Positions 7,476-14,123 of a stretch of DNA of 35,510 nt are shown one piece after another; positions within the stretch are counted from its first letter, which is position 1, and every line of letters starts with the position of its first letter. Under the pieces are notes generated by a model. The model was not told the origin of the DNA. It saw only the letters and a list, made by a program, of their open reading frames with translations, and searched no databases. The position numbers and the translations under genes are program-made. The DNA is from Aurantiacibacter xanthus (GTDB taxonomy: Bacteria > Pseudomonadota > Alphaproteobacteria > Sphingomonadales > Sphingomonadaceae): contig NZ_QXFM01000059.1 of NCBI RefSeq assembly GCF_003584015.1, forward strand, positions 1 through 35,510, read 5' to 3'.

Positions 7476-7961
7476 ATGACCATGCGCCACAGACCCGAAA
7501 GGATCATGACCTCCACAAGCACCACCCCGGCCCGCGTGGGCCGAGAGCGGACCTGCACTCAGTGCGGTGCCACCTACCGCTCGCCGCGCAACTCCTCGCT
7601 CTATTGCTCGCCCGCTTGTCGCAAGAAGGCCAACCGAGGGTCGACCCCTACGGCTGGCCCCAAGGCTGGTCCTGCAACATTCTCGCCCATCACCAAGGCG
7701 CTGCTGGTCGCGGGCTACGTCGGCCCCATTACCGGCAGCAAGAGCGAGCCGGTCTATGCCCTGACCGTTCCCTTTGACCACGCGCTGGCCGAGCTGTCCT
7801 ACCAGTTCAACCGCAAGGGCTGGGGCAACGTCAGCCGCGAAGAGTTCGCTGAAGCCCTGCGGTCCGATGGCATTCAGGACTTCTACGCCCGCTCGCCGGA
7901 AGCCGCAGACCTCAACCGCCGCCAGACCCGCCGCCGCATGGAGCGCCAGCGCGCTGCTTGA
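7476..7961 (+). CDS. Zinc-ribbon-containing protein of unknown function
   Basis: A 161-residue soluble protein. Near residues 26-50 it has CTQCGATYRSPRNSSLYC followed by SPACRKK, i.e. Cys-X2-Cys, fourteen residues, then Cys-X3-Cys. This four-cysteine arrangement is suited to one zinc ion, as in small DNA- or RNA-binding zinc ribbons of phage and plasmid proteins. The rest contains a mixed helical segment (FDHALAELSYQFNRKGWGNVSREEFAEALRS) and a very basic C-terminus (RRQTRRRMERQRAA). I do not recognise the family. Three in-frame ATGs exist at 7476, 7482 and 7506; the third follows an AAGGA only a few bases away. The longest form is given. A role in nucleic-acid binding is inferred from the ribbon and basic tail only. 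Confidence 0.65.
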   Translation: MTMRHRPERIMTSTSTTPARVGRERTCTQCGATYRSPRNSSLYCSPACRKKANRGSTPTAGPKAGPATFSPITKALLVAGYVGPITGSKSEPVYALTVPFDHALAELSYQFNRKGWGNVSREEFAEALRSDGIQDFYARSPEAADLNRRQTRRRMERQRAA

Positions 7962-7991
7962 GGGGTCGCCAGTCGGCTGCCCCCTGAGGCC

Positions 7992-8058
7992 GCTTAGCGT
8001 CCCGTTTTCGGCTACCCCCTACCTGACCCCCCGGCTTGTCAAACATGGGACGCTAAGC
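7992..8058. repeat. 12-bp perfect inverted repeat around 43 bases
   Basis: GCTTAGCGTCCC at 7992-8003 is the exact reverse complement of GGGACGCTAAGC at 8047-8058. It lies between the zinc-ribbon gene and the next small gene. The arms are long for chance, and no T-tract follows. It could be a leader hairpin, a site for the element's serine recombinase, or a binding site. Confidence 0.5.
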
Positions 8059-8164
8059 ACCCCTGTAACCCGCAGAAATGAGCCGCCGCGAAAGGCCATT
8101 GTGGCGGACCTAGGGTCTGCCTTTCGACCGGCCTCCAGCCCCCCTTCCAGATCACGGGAAAACC

Positions 8165-8320
8165 ATGACCCTCACCGATGACGAAACCCTGATCCTTGAA
8201 CGGATCGAACATGAGACAGCAGAGCGGCAGGCGAGCGACGCCCGCCTCCACAGCCTGCTGGGAAACCTGCACGGCGCGTTCAAGGCTGCGACTGGGGCGA
8301 CCGGCGCTGCAGGGTTCTAG
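8165..8320 (+). CDS. Small 51-residue helical protein, unknown
   Basis: ATG at 8165 to TAG at 8318-8320. The product starts MTLTDDETLILERIEHETAE and continues as a probably single long helix with regularly placed Leu and Ile residues before a Gly/Ala-rich tail. The composition (many Glu, Asp, Arg, few Pro) is that of a small soluble coiled protein. A GGGAAAA just before the start is a weak ribosome site. No known family is recognised. It is the last rightward gene before a terminator-like hairpin. Confidence 0.5.
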   Translation: MTLTDDETLILERIEHETAERQASDARLHSLLGNLHGAFKAATGATGAAGF

Positions 8321-8412
8321 CCAGACCCCGGAAAGTTTTCGCGCAAAAATCCGAAGCAGGATTGATAGATAGGCGCTCCGCTGCATTCCCCCATGGGGGT
8401 GCCTTAGGCGGC

Positions 8413-8454
8413 AGAAAGGGAGGCCCGTCGTGCTGGCGAGCCTCCTTTCTTTTT
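8413..8454 (+). terminator. Rho-independent terminator (rightward)
   Basis: AGAAAGGGAGGC at 8413-8424 pairs, with one bulged G, with GCCTCCTTTCT at 8440-8450, followed by a run of T to 8454. It would end transcripts from the small gene at 8165. A perfect CCCCC-AT-GGGGG palindrome lies just upstream at 8388-8399. In the other direction the hairpin is not followed by a T-run. Confidence 0.7.
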
Positions 8455-8461
8455 CAGCCGA

Positions 8462-8620
8462 TCAAGCGCGCCGCTTCCAGTTCAGCGAGAACCCTACCGG
8501 CCCCAGCTTGAAGCAAAGGCCATCCCATTTGGGGTAGTCCCGAGGATCGACCCTGCGGACTGCCACAGGGCTGGCCGAGGGATAGGGGCTGAGGTTTGCG
8601 GGGTAGAAGATCACGGACAT
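8462..8620 (-). CDS. Small 52-residue protein, unknown, strong ribosome site
   Basis: On the minus strand, ATG at 8618-8620 is preceded by AGGAGGC about five bases upstream, one of the best ribosome sites in the element. The frame runs to TGA at 8462-8464. The product begins MSVIFYPANLSPYPSASP, contains RRVDPRDYPKWDGLCFKLG and ends SLNWKRRA. The aromatic-rich, basic composition is plausible for a small DNA- or protein-binding protein, but I do not recognise it. It is divergent from the serine recombinase, with about 200 bases between, and faces the terminator hairpin at 8413-8454. Confidence 0.6.
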   Translation of the reverse strand: MSVIFYPANLSPYPSASPVAVRRVDPRDYPKWDGLCFKLGPVGFSLNWKRRA

Positions 8621-8752
8621 TGAAAGCCTCCTGTTGAAGTGAGGCAGTCCATCTATCCCACAGCCCAGCAGGCCGTAAGTACATGGATACCGACGGGTAC
8701 GGGCTTTGAGTCCAGCCGAGTCGATCCTGCGGCGAGCCGAGTCCTAGGCCCG

Positions 8753-8781
8753 TTGCTGCCCGCGCTTCCCCGCCGTACACA
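8753..8781 (+). promoter_or_regulatory. Candidate promoter of the serine recombinase
   Basis: TTGCTG at 8753-8758, 17 bases, then TACACA at 8776-8781. It lies 42 bases before the ATG. A short inverted repeat CGCA-CGT-TGCG follows directly downstream (about 8791-8801) and could be an operator. Confidence 0.4.
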
Positions 8782-8822
8782 ACTGACTAACGCACGTTGC
8801 GCAGTTCTGTAAGGAGGATGAT

Positions 8823-9512
8823 ATGTGCCGAGTGGTTGCCTACTATCGCGTCTCGACCGCCAAGCAGGGGCAGTCTGGCCTTGGCCTTGAGGCCCAGCGC
8901 CAAGCCGTCCTGGCACTCTGCCAGAGCCGGGGCTGGGAAGTGATAGCGGAGCATACCGAGGTGGAGAGCGGGAAGGTAGCAAACCGGCCCCAGCTTACCG
9001 CCGCCCTTCACCGCGCCAAGGTCACCGGCTCCACCCTAGTGGTGGCCAAGCTCGACCGCCTGAGCCGCTCTGTGGCTTTCCTCTCGGCCCTGCAGGACAG
9101 CGGGACCAAGTTCATCGCGGCAGATATGCCAGAGGCCAACGAGCTGACCGTCCATATCATGGCAGCCGTGGCGCAGGCCGAGCGGCAGGCCATCAGCCGC
9201 CGCACCAAGGAAGCCCTAGGGGCAGCCCGAGCGGCTGGCCGCAAGCTGGGCAACCCGAACGGAGCGGCAGCCCTGAGGCGGGCCGGTAAGGGCAACGCTG
9301 CGGCCATCGCCGAGGTGAAGGCAGGGGCGGATGACTACGCCCGCGATCTAGCGCCCGTGGTGGCGGACATTCGGGCTGCCGGTAAGGTGAGCCTTGGGGC
9401 TATCGCTGCGGAGCTTAACGCCCGCCACATACAGACCCGCAGGGGTGGCAAGTGGCACCCCTCCAGCGTTCGCAACCTGCTGGCGCGACTTCAATCGTCT
9501 GTGGTGGTCTGA
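8823..9512 (+). CDS. Serine recombinase (resolvase/invertase family)
   Basis: A 229-residue small serine recombinase that should cut and rejoin DNA through a phosphoserine link. The resolvase domain is complete: YYRVS with nucleophile Ser11, the KLDRLSRS motif with its conserved Arg residues at about 76-83, and the helix E region AQAERQAISRRTKEAL at about 117-132. The C-terminal part (LGAIAAELNARHIQTRRGGKWHPSSVRNLLARL) looks like the recombinase-type DNA-binding segment. AAGGAGG directly precedes the ATG at 8823. In an element that already has a tyrosine integrase, it more likely resolves or inverts DNA than integrates the element. Its site is not obvious; the inverted repeat at 7992-8058 is one candidate. 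Confidence 0.92.
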   Translation: MCRVVAYYRVSTAKQGQSGLGLEAQRQAVLALCQSRGWEVIAEHTEVESGKVANRPQLTAALHRAKVTGSTLVVAKLDRLSRSVAFLSALQDSGTKFIAADMPEANELTVHIMAAVAQAERQAISRRTKEALGAARAAGRKLGNPNGAAALRRAGKGNAAAIAEVKAGADDYARDLAPVVADIRAAGKVSLGAIAAELNARHIQTRRGGKWHPSSVRNLLARLQSSVVV

Positions 9513-9513
9513 T

Positions 9514-10524
9514 TTATTTCCGAAAGACCACTTCTTCAGCCAAGACTGGACGCGTCCCCGGCACGACCACCTCTCCTAGGCGCAGCACTTTCACCCATTC
9601 TAACCGTTGTTTGTGCTGATCGGTTAATGCCCTACCGGCGTCTAACAAGAGTTCACGTTCGTCGGGTTGAGGCAAAAGAGAAAATATCTCAGATCCAACA
9701 TTCGTCACAAACCAAGATTCAAGTTGGAGCGGCGCGGGTCCGACCACCTTGGCTTGGAGCGCAAACTCTTTAGCCACGACGAGAACTTCATTTCTCTCGT
9801 TTGGGGTCCAAGTTCGGGTGAGCGTTGACCCAACTCCTGTCAGTGCGCCTGCTGCCTGCAACGCCATCGCTTCTGTCAACGACGGTCCACTATTATCAAC
9901 GTCCGCCAGTAATATTGCCCCCTGTAGGATTCTCTTGGCGAACCGCTCACAGACCTCGGCCAATCCTGAATCTAGGTCGAAAATGAACCTAAGGCTGGCC
10001 GCACTAAATGAACCGGGAGTCCTAGCTTCTCCTGCCAATACGCGCGCCCACAATGCGCGCATTTCCTCTGAGGAAGCAGTAGAGGAATAGTGTTGAAAGC
10101 GAGAAAGCCACTCGTCCTTGATTGATCCGGTATCCGAATCATCAGAATCGTCACTCTGATCCGTCAACTGCAATGTGGCTTTCTGTGCGACGGCAGCCAA
10201 GTTGATCGTCTTCTCAAACTCCCGAAAGTCTGTCGCAGCCTTGAAAGCAAGTAGACGTGCGCGTTCATGGTCGCCTTCTTCTAGGGCGGACAGGACTGGC
10301 GCAAATGCCGCTTCTTTCAGCTTCCTCTTAAGCTCACCTTCGTGCTTGATATTATCCGACTTGACGTCAATCCAAGTCGCCGGAAGATCGAAGATTCCCC
10401 CTAATAGACGATCGATTGCCGCGAGGAACCTATATTTCGTCTCTATCGATAATGACCCGGCACCCTCTGTTGTGTCGAGATGAGCCTTGATCCCCACCTC
10501 TAGCTTATCGTGCTTGTCTGCCAT
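9514..10524 (-). CDS. DUF2806 domain protein
   Basis: A 336-residue soluble protein, mostly helical. The central block FQHYSSTASSEEMRALWARV followed by LAGEARTPGSFS (about residues 155-190) is what I recognise as the DUF2806 signature. An Asp/Ser-rich linker (DQSDDSDDSDTGS) precedes it. The function of DUF2806 is not established. The ATG at 10524 is preferred because GGAAG lies just upstream; a TTG at 10560 would add twelve residues. The stop codon is one base from the convergent stop of the serine recombinase. It follows an XRE-type regulator on the same strand with a 74-base gap, so the two may be cotranscribed. The position, as variable cargo at the distal end of an island, would fit a defence or regulation role, but that is inference. 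Confidence 0.7.
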   Translation of the reverse strand: MADKHDKLEVGIKAHLDTTEGAGSLSIETKYRFLAAIDRLLGGIFDLPATWIDVKSDNIKHEGELKRKLKEAAFAPVLSALEEGDHERARLLAFKAATDFREFEKTINLAAVAQKATLQLTDQSDDSDDSDTGSIKDEWLSRFQHYSSTASSEEMRALWARVLAGEARTPGSFSAASLRFIFDLDSGLAEVCERFAKRILQGAILLADVDNSGPSLTEAMALQAAGALTGVGSTLTRTWTPNERNEVLVVAKEFALQAKVVGPAPLQLESWFVTNVGSEIFSLLPQPDERELLLDAGRALTDQHKQRLEWVKVLRLGEVVVPGTRPVLAEEVVFRK

Positions 10525-10598
10525 CTTGCTTCCATAGGACGGTTTTGCTTCCCTCGACAAGCACCATCAATCCTTCGTTATTGTTGGCATTCTCCCGA

Positions 10599-11351
10599 TC
10601 AGAAGGGGATTTCGTCCGATAGTTCTTCGCAGAGGTCGAGCCTCCACCGTGTGTAGTAAGGCAAGCGCACCCGCTCTGCGGTGTATTCAGCAATGTGGAG
10701 GCGGGCCGCTGACATATACCGAGGACTTTGACTCGCTCTGACGACTAAGCCTTCGTCCGTCCAATACGGTATGCGCACGTAGACTGTGAGCGTGCATAGG
10801 TAGAACGCAAGCCCTTCACGTTCCAAGGCCGCAAGGTGGCCATTCAACGCGGCTATGGCCTCCAGCCGGGGAATCACCGAATCGAACCGCAGCGGCGCTG
10901 GGTCACTTTGGTCCCAAGGGTCGCGCATGAGTGACTCAATATGCACGATGGCATCGCGCAATACAGGCATAAGTTCAGGGGTCGGGTTAGCTGCACAGCT
11001 CAGTTCGGACATGATCGAGCGTTCCAGAGCTTGGATCACGCTTTCGGCATTCTCGACGCGCCGCAGGACATCGCCTGAGGTTTCTCCCTGTGCCGCCTCT
11101 GCCGCAACGACCTCAGCCTCCTTCACCGGGGTTGGCCGAATGAGGCCAGCTGGCGGCACCCCGAGAACTGCGGCAATGTCTGCGAGAGTTTCGTGACGTA
11201 GAGGCGCGCCCCTCTCAGCGCGTTGGATGGTACGCACATTGACCCGTGCTTGGTGAGCTAGTGCTTCTTGTGTCAAAGCACGACGCGCCCTTGCGCTCTT
11301 CATCTTCTGAGAGTCCACGATCAGCGGGACATGGTTAGGTTTCGGCAGCAT
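10599..11351 (-). CDS. XRE-family helix-turn-helix protein with long C-terminal domain
   Basis: 250 residues. The N-terminal 65 hold a classical HTH of the Cro/CI type: ARRALTQEALAHQARVNVRT, then IQRAERGAPLRHETLADIAAVLGV. A second, unrecognised domain of about 170 residues follows with LRDAIVHIESLMRDPW, an aromatic stretch LTVYVRIPYWTDEGLVV and a C-terminus containing RLPYYTRWRLDLCEEL. This domain may bind a ligand or a partner. AAGGAG lies about six bases before the ATG at 11351. It precedes the DUF2806 gene on the same strand. The upstream region contains repeated CCCGACATAGACCCG boxes that may be its operators. Repression of its own operon is an inference from the layout. Confidence 0.78.
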   Translation of the reverse strand: MLPKPNHVPLIVDSQKMKSARARRALTQEALAHQARVNVRTIQRAERGAPLRHETLADIAAVLGVPPAGLIRPTPVKEAEVVAAEAAQGETSGDVLRRVENAESVIQALERSIMSELSCAANPTPELMPVLRDAIVHIESLMRDPWDQSDPAPLRFDSVIPRLEAIAALNGHLAALEREGLAFYLCTLTVYVRIPYWTDEGLVVRASQSPRYMSAARLHIAEYTAERVRLPYYTRWRLDLCEELSDEIPF

Positions 11352-11717
11352 CAGGAACTCCTTGTTTCAGTGCCCTAAATACTCACCCAAACGGCCCGCG
11401 ACTTGCCACGGCGGAAGGGAGACAGTGGCCCGACATAGACCCGACACTACCACGACTTTGGCCTGACTCGAATACCGCAACCCGACATAGACCCGCCAAT
11501 CACCCGACAGTTAGCTCGCCGAGTATCTCCCCAGCTTCTCCTCCGCCGCCCTGAGGGCATCCATAGCCGATCCCCATAGGTCTGCCCCTCTGTCCTCGTA
11601 GCATGGCCCTGTATGGCATCCCTAACTGCAGACGACACCCTTACGCTCCACGCATTTCCATGGGCGGCGATTTTGGTCAGTTCCTAGTGTTCAATCACCT
11701 GAGGCAGCGTGATATTT
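11352..11717. other. Gene-free region with repeated CCCGACATAGACCCG boxes
   Basis: Two identical 15-base boxes at 11429-11443 and 11481-11495 lie 52 bases apart, with partial CCCGACA copies at 11441 and 11503. They sit 78-144 bases upstream of the XRE start and read as tandem GTCGGGT/ATGTCGGG on the minus strand. Between 11520 and 11620 a minus-strand frame ends with MDALRAAEEKLGRYSAS and has protein-like composition, but it lacks a start codon upstream, so it may be a gene remnant. Nothing else convincing. Confidence 0.45.
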
Positions 11718-12461
11718 TCACTGAGGTGGCAGTGAGCCACGCCCACAAAGATACTTGTCGGGGAATGCCTTCGCCCAAGCGAAGAAGGGGTCAGGCTCAC
11801 CTGATACCACGTACTGAAAGAACGAGGAGTAAGCCAAGGAGTCGATAGGACCGGGCAGGAGGCTGGGCAAACCAATGTCCTGCCGGATTGCGTCCTCTGC
11901 TGCGACCATTGCTGCTTCCACGAAGGCGGCAAACCATTCGTCATTCTTCTCTATACGATCCTCCAGCGCGATGCTGATGAGATTCAGGCCGTTGCAGAAG
12001 AACAGAAGGAGCGACGCACGGTTTGTGCAGTATGAGGCCAACTCTTCGTCGCTAATGTCAGGTTCCGAGAAGCGGAGCCTCCCCAACTCGTCGATATGGT
12101 CAGCCACCTTTGAGATATGGGGTCGTAGCTGGCCGGATACATAGGGCGTACTCGTATAGCCGCGTTCTTCCTTCCCCTCCTCTGGCATTCCCGCCGCCAT
12201 CAATGGGGCAAAAGTCAGGACGTAGTTCGCAAGCTGTTCGCGCACCGCCAACATGGGATTGTTCGCTGCTACTATCTCCATCGCTAGAGAGTGTAACTGT
12301 GCGCAGTTCCTTTGCTTCTCCTCCTCGTCATAAAACGAGAAGATCGCATCGGCTGCGAAAAAGTACGAATGCCCATGATGTTGCAGCGCCTGCCCCAACA
12401 CTGACCGCTGCCACCTCTTCAGCGCCCTCCGCTCCCTCCATCCTTCGAACACAATCGCCAC
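11718..12461 (-). CDS. Hypothetical protein, 247 residues, helical
   Basis: Not recognised. The protein is predominantly helical and acidic in its middle part. It opens with a basic amphipathic helix (WRERRALKRWQRSVLGQAL). It has a hydrophobic segment around LLLFFCNGLNLISIAL (about 155-170) that could be buried or membrane-associated, and ends DKYLCGRGSLPPQ. Start is a GTG at 12461 with only a weak purine-rich site before it; a later GTG three codons on is possible. It lies alone upstream of the XRE-DUF2806 pair on the same strand, separated by 366 bases. Its AT content is slightly higher than that of the flanking host genes, consistent with island cargo. Confidence 0.6.
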   Translation of the reverse strand: MAIVFEGWRERRALKRWQRSVLGQALQHHGHSYFFAADAIFSFYDEEEKQRNCAQLHSLAMEIVAANNPMLAVREQLANYVLTFAPLMAAGMPEEGKEERGYTSTPYVSGQLRPHISKVADHIDELGRLRFSEPDISDEELASYCTNRASLLLFFCNGLNLISIALEDRIEKNDEWFAAFVEAAMVAAEDAIRQDIGLPSLLPGPIDSLAYSSFFQYVVSGEPDPFFAWAKAFPDKYLCGRGSLPPQ

Positions 12462-12766
12462 CTTTATTGCCCGTGCATCAAAGCTAACCAGACTGATCGG
12501 GCATGTACACAGACAGCTTCTTCACCCCGGTCCCGAGTGCAGCCTGAGACCTGTGCTTCTGTCATCCTATCGTGACCCAGCTCCCCTCCAGCGCTTCGCC
12601 TTCGCTTGGGCCGCGTTGGCTCCTTTGCGTTCTTCCATAGGGCAGCCCGGTCTCGCGGTTCACTAGCATTTGTCGCGATTTCCTGTTTCTTCACCCTCAC
12701 GGGATATCGCTAGTTAGGCAAGCGCCCCAAGCGGCTGGGGTTGGCGAGTAGAGAAGGAAAAACCCC
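12462..12766. other. Gene-free divergent spacer
   Basis: Lies between the leftward unknown gene and the rightward lipoprotein gene. An open minus-strand frame with a GTG start (12464-12700) exists, but it is Arg-rich, lacks a ribosome site and resembles no protein I know. A weak hairpin CCCCA-TGGGG (about 12726-12741) lies before the lipoprotein gene. No clear promoter or repeat. Confidence 0.35.
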
Positions 12767-13306
12767 GTGCGACTGTCGCTTCTTCCAAGTGTTCTTCTCG
12801 TTTTAGCAGGCTGTGCCGATAGTGAAGAGAAGCTTCAGGACGAAGCTCTCGAAGCACTGGTGGAGTCAGGCAGCGAGCCTGTCGGCTACGCTGAGGATCA
12901 TGAGATGTTGGTGGAGGAACTGCCCGAGCTCACAGTTCCTGACTTTTCCCGTCCAGACCTGCCCTCGATGACGGACAGTGAAGTTAGGCTCCCTCCAACT
13001 CGTAGCCGCTATGCATACCGCTCCTACGAAGATGAAGGCGAATATCGAGAGCCATTTGACGAACGGGCTGCGCGTAGGGCTGCCGAGAGGGAGCTCGCAT
13101 ACGAAGGTTACGACTACAGCTATGGCTGTACACAAGACTGCTCGGGACACGAGGCGGGCTGGGAGTGGCGAGCCCAAAACGGCTATTCGGCTTATGGGAA
13201 CAGCCAAAGTTTTGCCGAGGGAGGCTACGCCTTCGATGAGGCGCTAGAGCGTCGCGTGGACAAGATGCGCGACGATTATGAACTAGGCTATGAGGCTAAC
13301 TACTAG
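12767..13306 (+). CDS. Putative lipoprotein with CSGHEAG motif
   Basis: 179 residues. The N-terminus MRLSLLPSVLLVLAGC is a lipoprotein signal with lipobox LAGC, so Cys16 would be lipidated; Ala at the next position suggests outer-membrane sorting. The middle is acidic and Pro/Tyr-rich. A conserved-looking block YGCTQDCSGHEAGWEWRAQNG (about 124-144) has two cysteines and one His. Similar CSGHEAG blocks occur in uncharacterised proteins of other bacteria, but no function is known to me. The start is GTG at 12767, with GAAGGAAAAA nine bases upstream. It is the last gene before the right attachment repeat. A role at the cell surface, such as exclusion, is only a guess from position. Confidence 0.7.
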   Translation: MRLSLLPSVLLVLAGCADSEEKLQDEALEALVESGSEPVGYAEDHEMLVEELPELTVPDFSRPDLPSMTDSEVRLPPTRSRYAYRSYEDEGEYREPFDERAARRAAERELAYEGYDYSYGCTQDCSGHEAGWEWRAQNGYSAYGNSQSFAEGGYAFDEALERRVDKMRDDYELGYEANY

Positions 13307-13471
13307 CATTCCGGCTCAGGTTTCCAGCCGCCCGGTTCATTGCCAGCGGGTCTGCGTGGCACCGACCACATCGGCTATCTTGCCTGAAGTGCCCGCACAG
13401 TGCTACACAATCGCCTGTTAACAGTGGTGTGGAAGTGGCAGTTTTCTGCGGTTTTCAGGGCACTAAACGGT

Positions 13472-13510
13472 AGTAGGTCGCTGGTTCGAACCCAGCAGGG
13501 CTCACCATTT
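13472..13510 (+). repeat. attR: right 39-bp direct repeat (partial tRNA-Lys)
   Basis: Identical to 3881-3919. It contains only the tRNA 3' part, so it is not a functional tRNA gene. Host DNA resumes directly afterwards, leading to ligA. The 160 bases between the lipoprotein gene and this repeat hold no gene. Confidence 0.93.
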
Positions 13511-13627
13511 CCTAACCGAAAAATGCGTGGTGTGATGGCCGCCGGTGTATGTCACTGGCCGCGCGGCACATAATGGCCGCACCCATGGCTATAAGTCGCC
13601 ACTCCCAGCAGTCTGAAATTTTCACAT

Positions 13628-13644
13628 ATGCGATTGTTTCGCAT
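13628..13644. promoter_or_regulatory. Inverted repeat operator candidate upstream of ligA
   Basis: ATGCGA-TTGTT-TCGCAT is a perfect 6-bp inverted repeat with a five-base spacer, 78 bases before the ligA start. It directly precedes TTGATGCAGGACAA (13647-13660), which resembles an Fnr-type site with two mismatches. No regulator gene is adjacent, so the binding protein is unknown. Confidence 0.4.
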
Positions 13645-13721
13645 GTTTGATGCAGGACAAGGAAGGTCGCCCGCGCCGGGTGCAGGTACGCTGCCACGAA
13701 CCCACTGCGGAGAGATCAACC

Positions 13722-14123
13722 ATGCTTCCCACCAGCGATGCCACCAAGGGCAAGCGCATCATTCCCGGCACGCCCGTGTTCGACGGCGAACAGGCGCGCT
13801 CGGGCTATGCGCTCAATGCCATGTGCTATGCCTTCAACAGCGCTGAACTGCGCGAGGCCTTCGTCAAGGACGAAGAGGCCGTGATGGAGCGCTTCAACCT
13901 TACCGAGCAGCAGCGCGACGCCGTGCGCAAGCGCGACATTCTCGCCATGCTCGAAGCGGGGGGCAATGTTTACTACCTCGCCAAGCTGGCTGGCATCCTC
14001 GGCCTTAACGTGCAGGATCTGGGTGCGCTGCAGACCGGCATGGAGCTGGAAGACTTCAAGGCAGCCCTGCTCGCCCACGGTCTCACCGAAACCCGCAACT
14101 TCCTGTCGGAGAAAGCAGCATGA
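13722..14123 (+). CDS. ligA: Protocatechuate 4,5-dioxygenase-type small subunit (LigA)
   Basis: Alpha subunit of a class III extradiol ring-cleavage dioxygenase; it closes over the active site of the LigB subunit. The 133-residue helical protein has the expected blocks GTPVFDGEQARSGYALNAMC, LREAFVKDEEAVMERFNLTEQQRDAV, and AGGNVYYLAKLAGILGLNVQDLGALQTGM. The ATG at 13722 is chosen because GGAGAG lies seven bases upstream and known LigA proteins begin at about this point; the frame is open 75 bases further upstream. Its stop overlaps the ligB start by four bases (ATGA), so the two subunits should be made in equal amounts. The substrate could be protocatechuate or a relative such as gallate; sequence alone does not decide. 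Confidence 0.92.
   Translation: MLPTSDATKGKRIIPGTPVFDGEQARSGYALNAMCYAFNSAELREAFVKDEEAVMERFNLTEQQRDAVRKRDILAMLEAGGNVYYLAKLAGILGLNVQDLGALQTGMELEDFKAALLAHGLTETRNFLSEKAA

Larger units (their letters stand above)
3881..13510. mobile_element. 9.6-kb integrative element in tRNA-Lys
   Basis: The bounds are the outer ends of two identical 39-bp sequences (3881-3919 and 13472-13510). A tyrosine integrase starts 35 bases after the tRNA, as is usual for tRNA-targeting islands. Content in order: integrase, degenerate repeats with a small gene, a noncoding region with a strong promoter, an HNH-like gene, several small genes, a zinc-ribbon gene, a serine recombinase, then DUF2806, XRE and unknown genes on the minus strand, and a lipoprotein gene. 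No capsid, tail, relaxase or type IV secretion gene is visible. This suggests an integrative element that depends on a helper, or a decayed one. The host genes outside (folK on the left, ligAB on the right) are unrelated to the cargo. Confidence 0.9.

Noticed and set aside
12464-12700. 78-codon minus-strand frame with GTG start.
   Set aside because: No ribosome site, Arg-rich, ends next to the start of the following gene and resembles nothing known.
13472-13510. Second tRNA-Lys gene at the right end of the island.
   Set aside because: Only the 3' part is present; the D arm and the anticodon arm are missing, so it is an attachment-site remnant.
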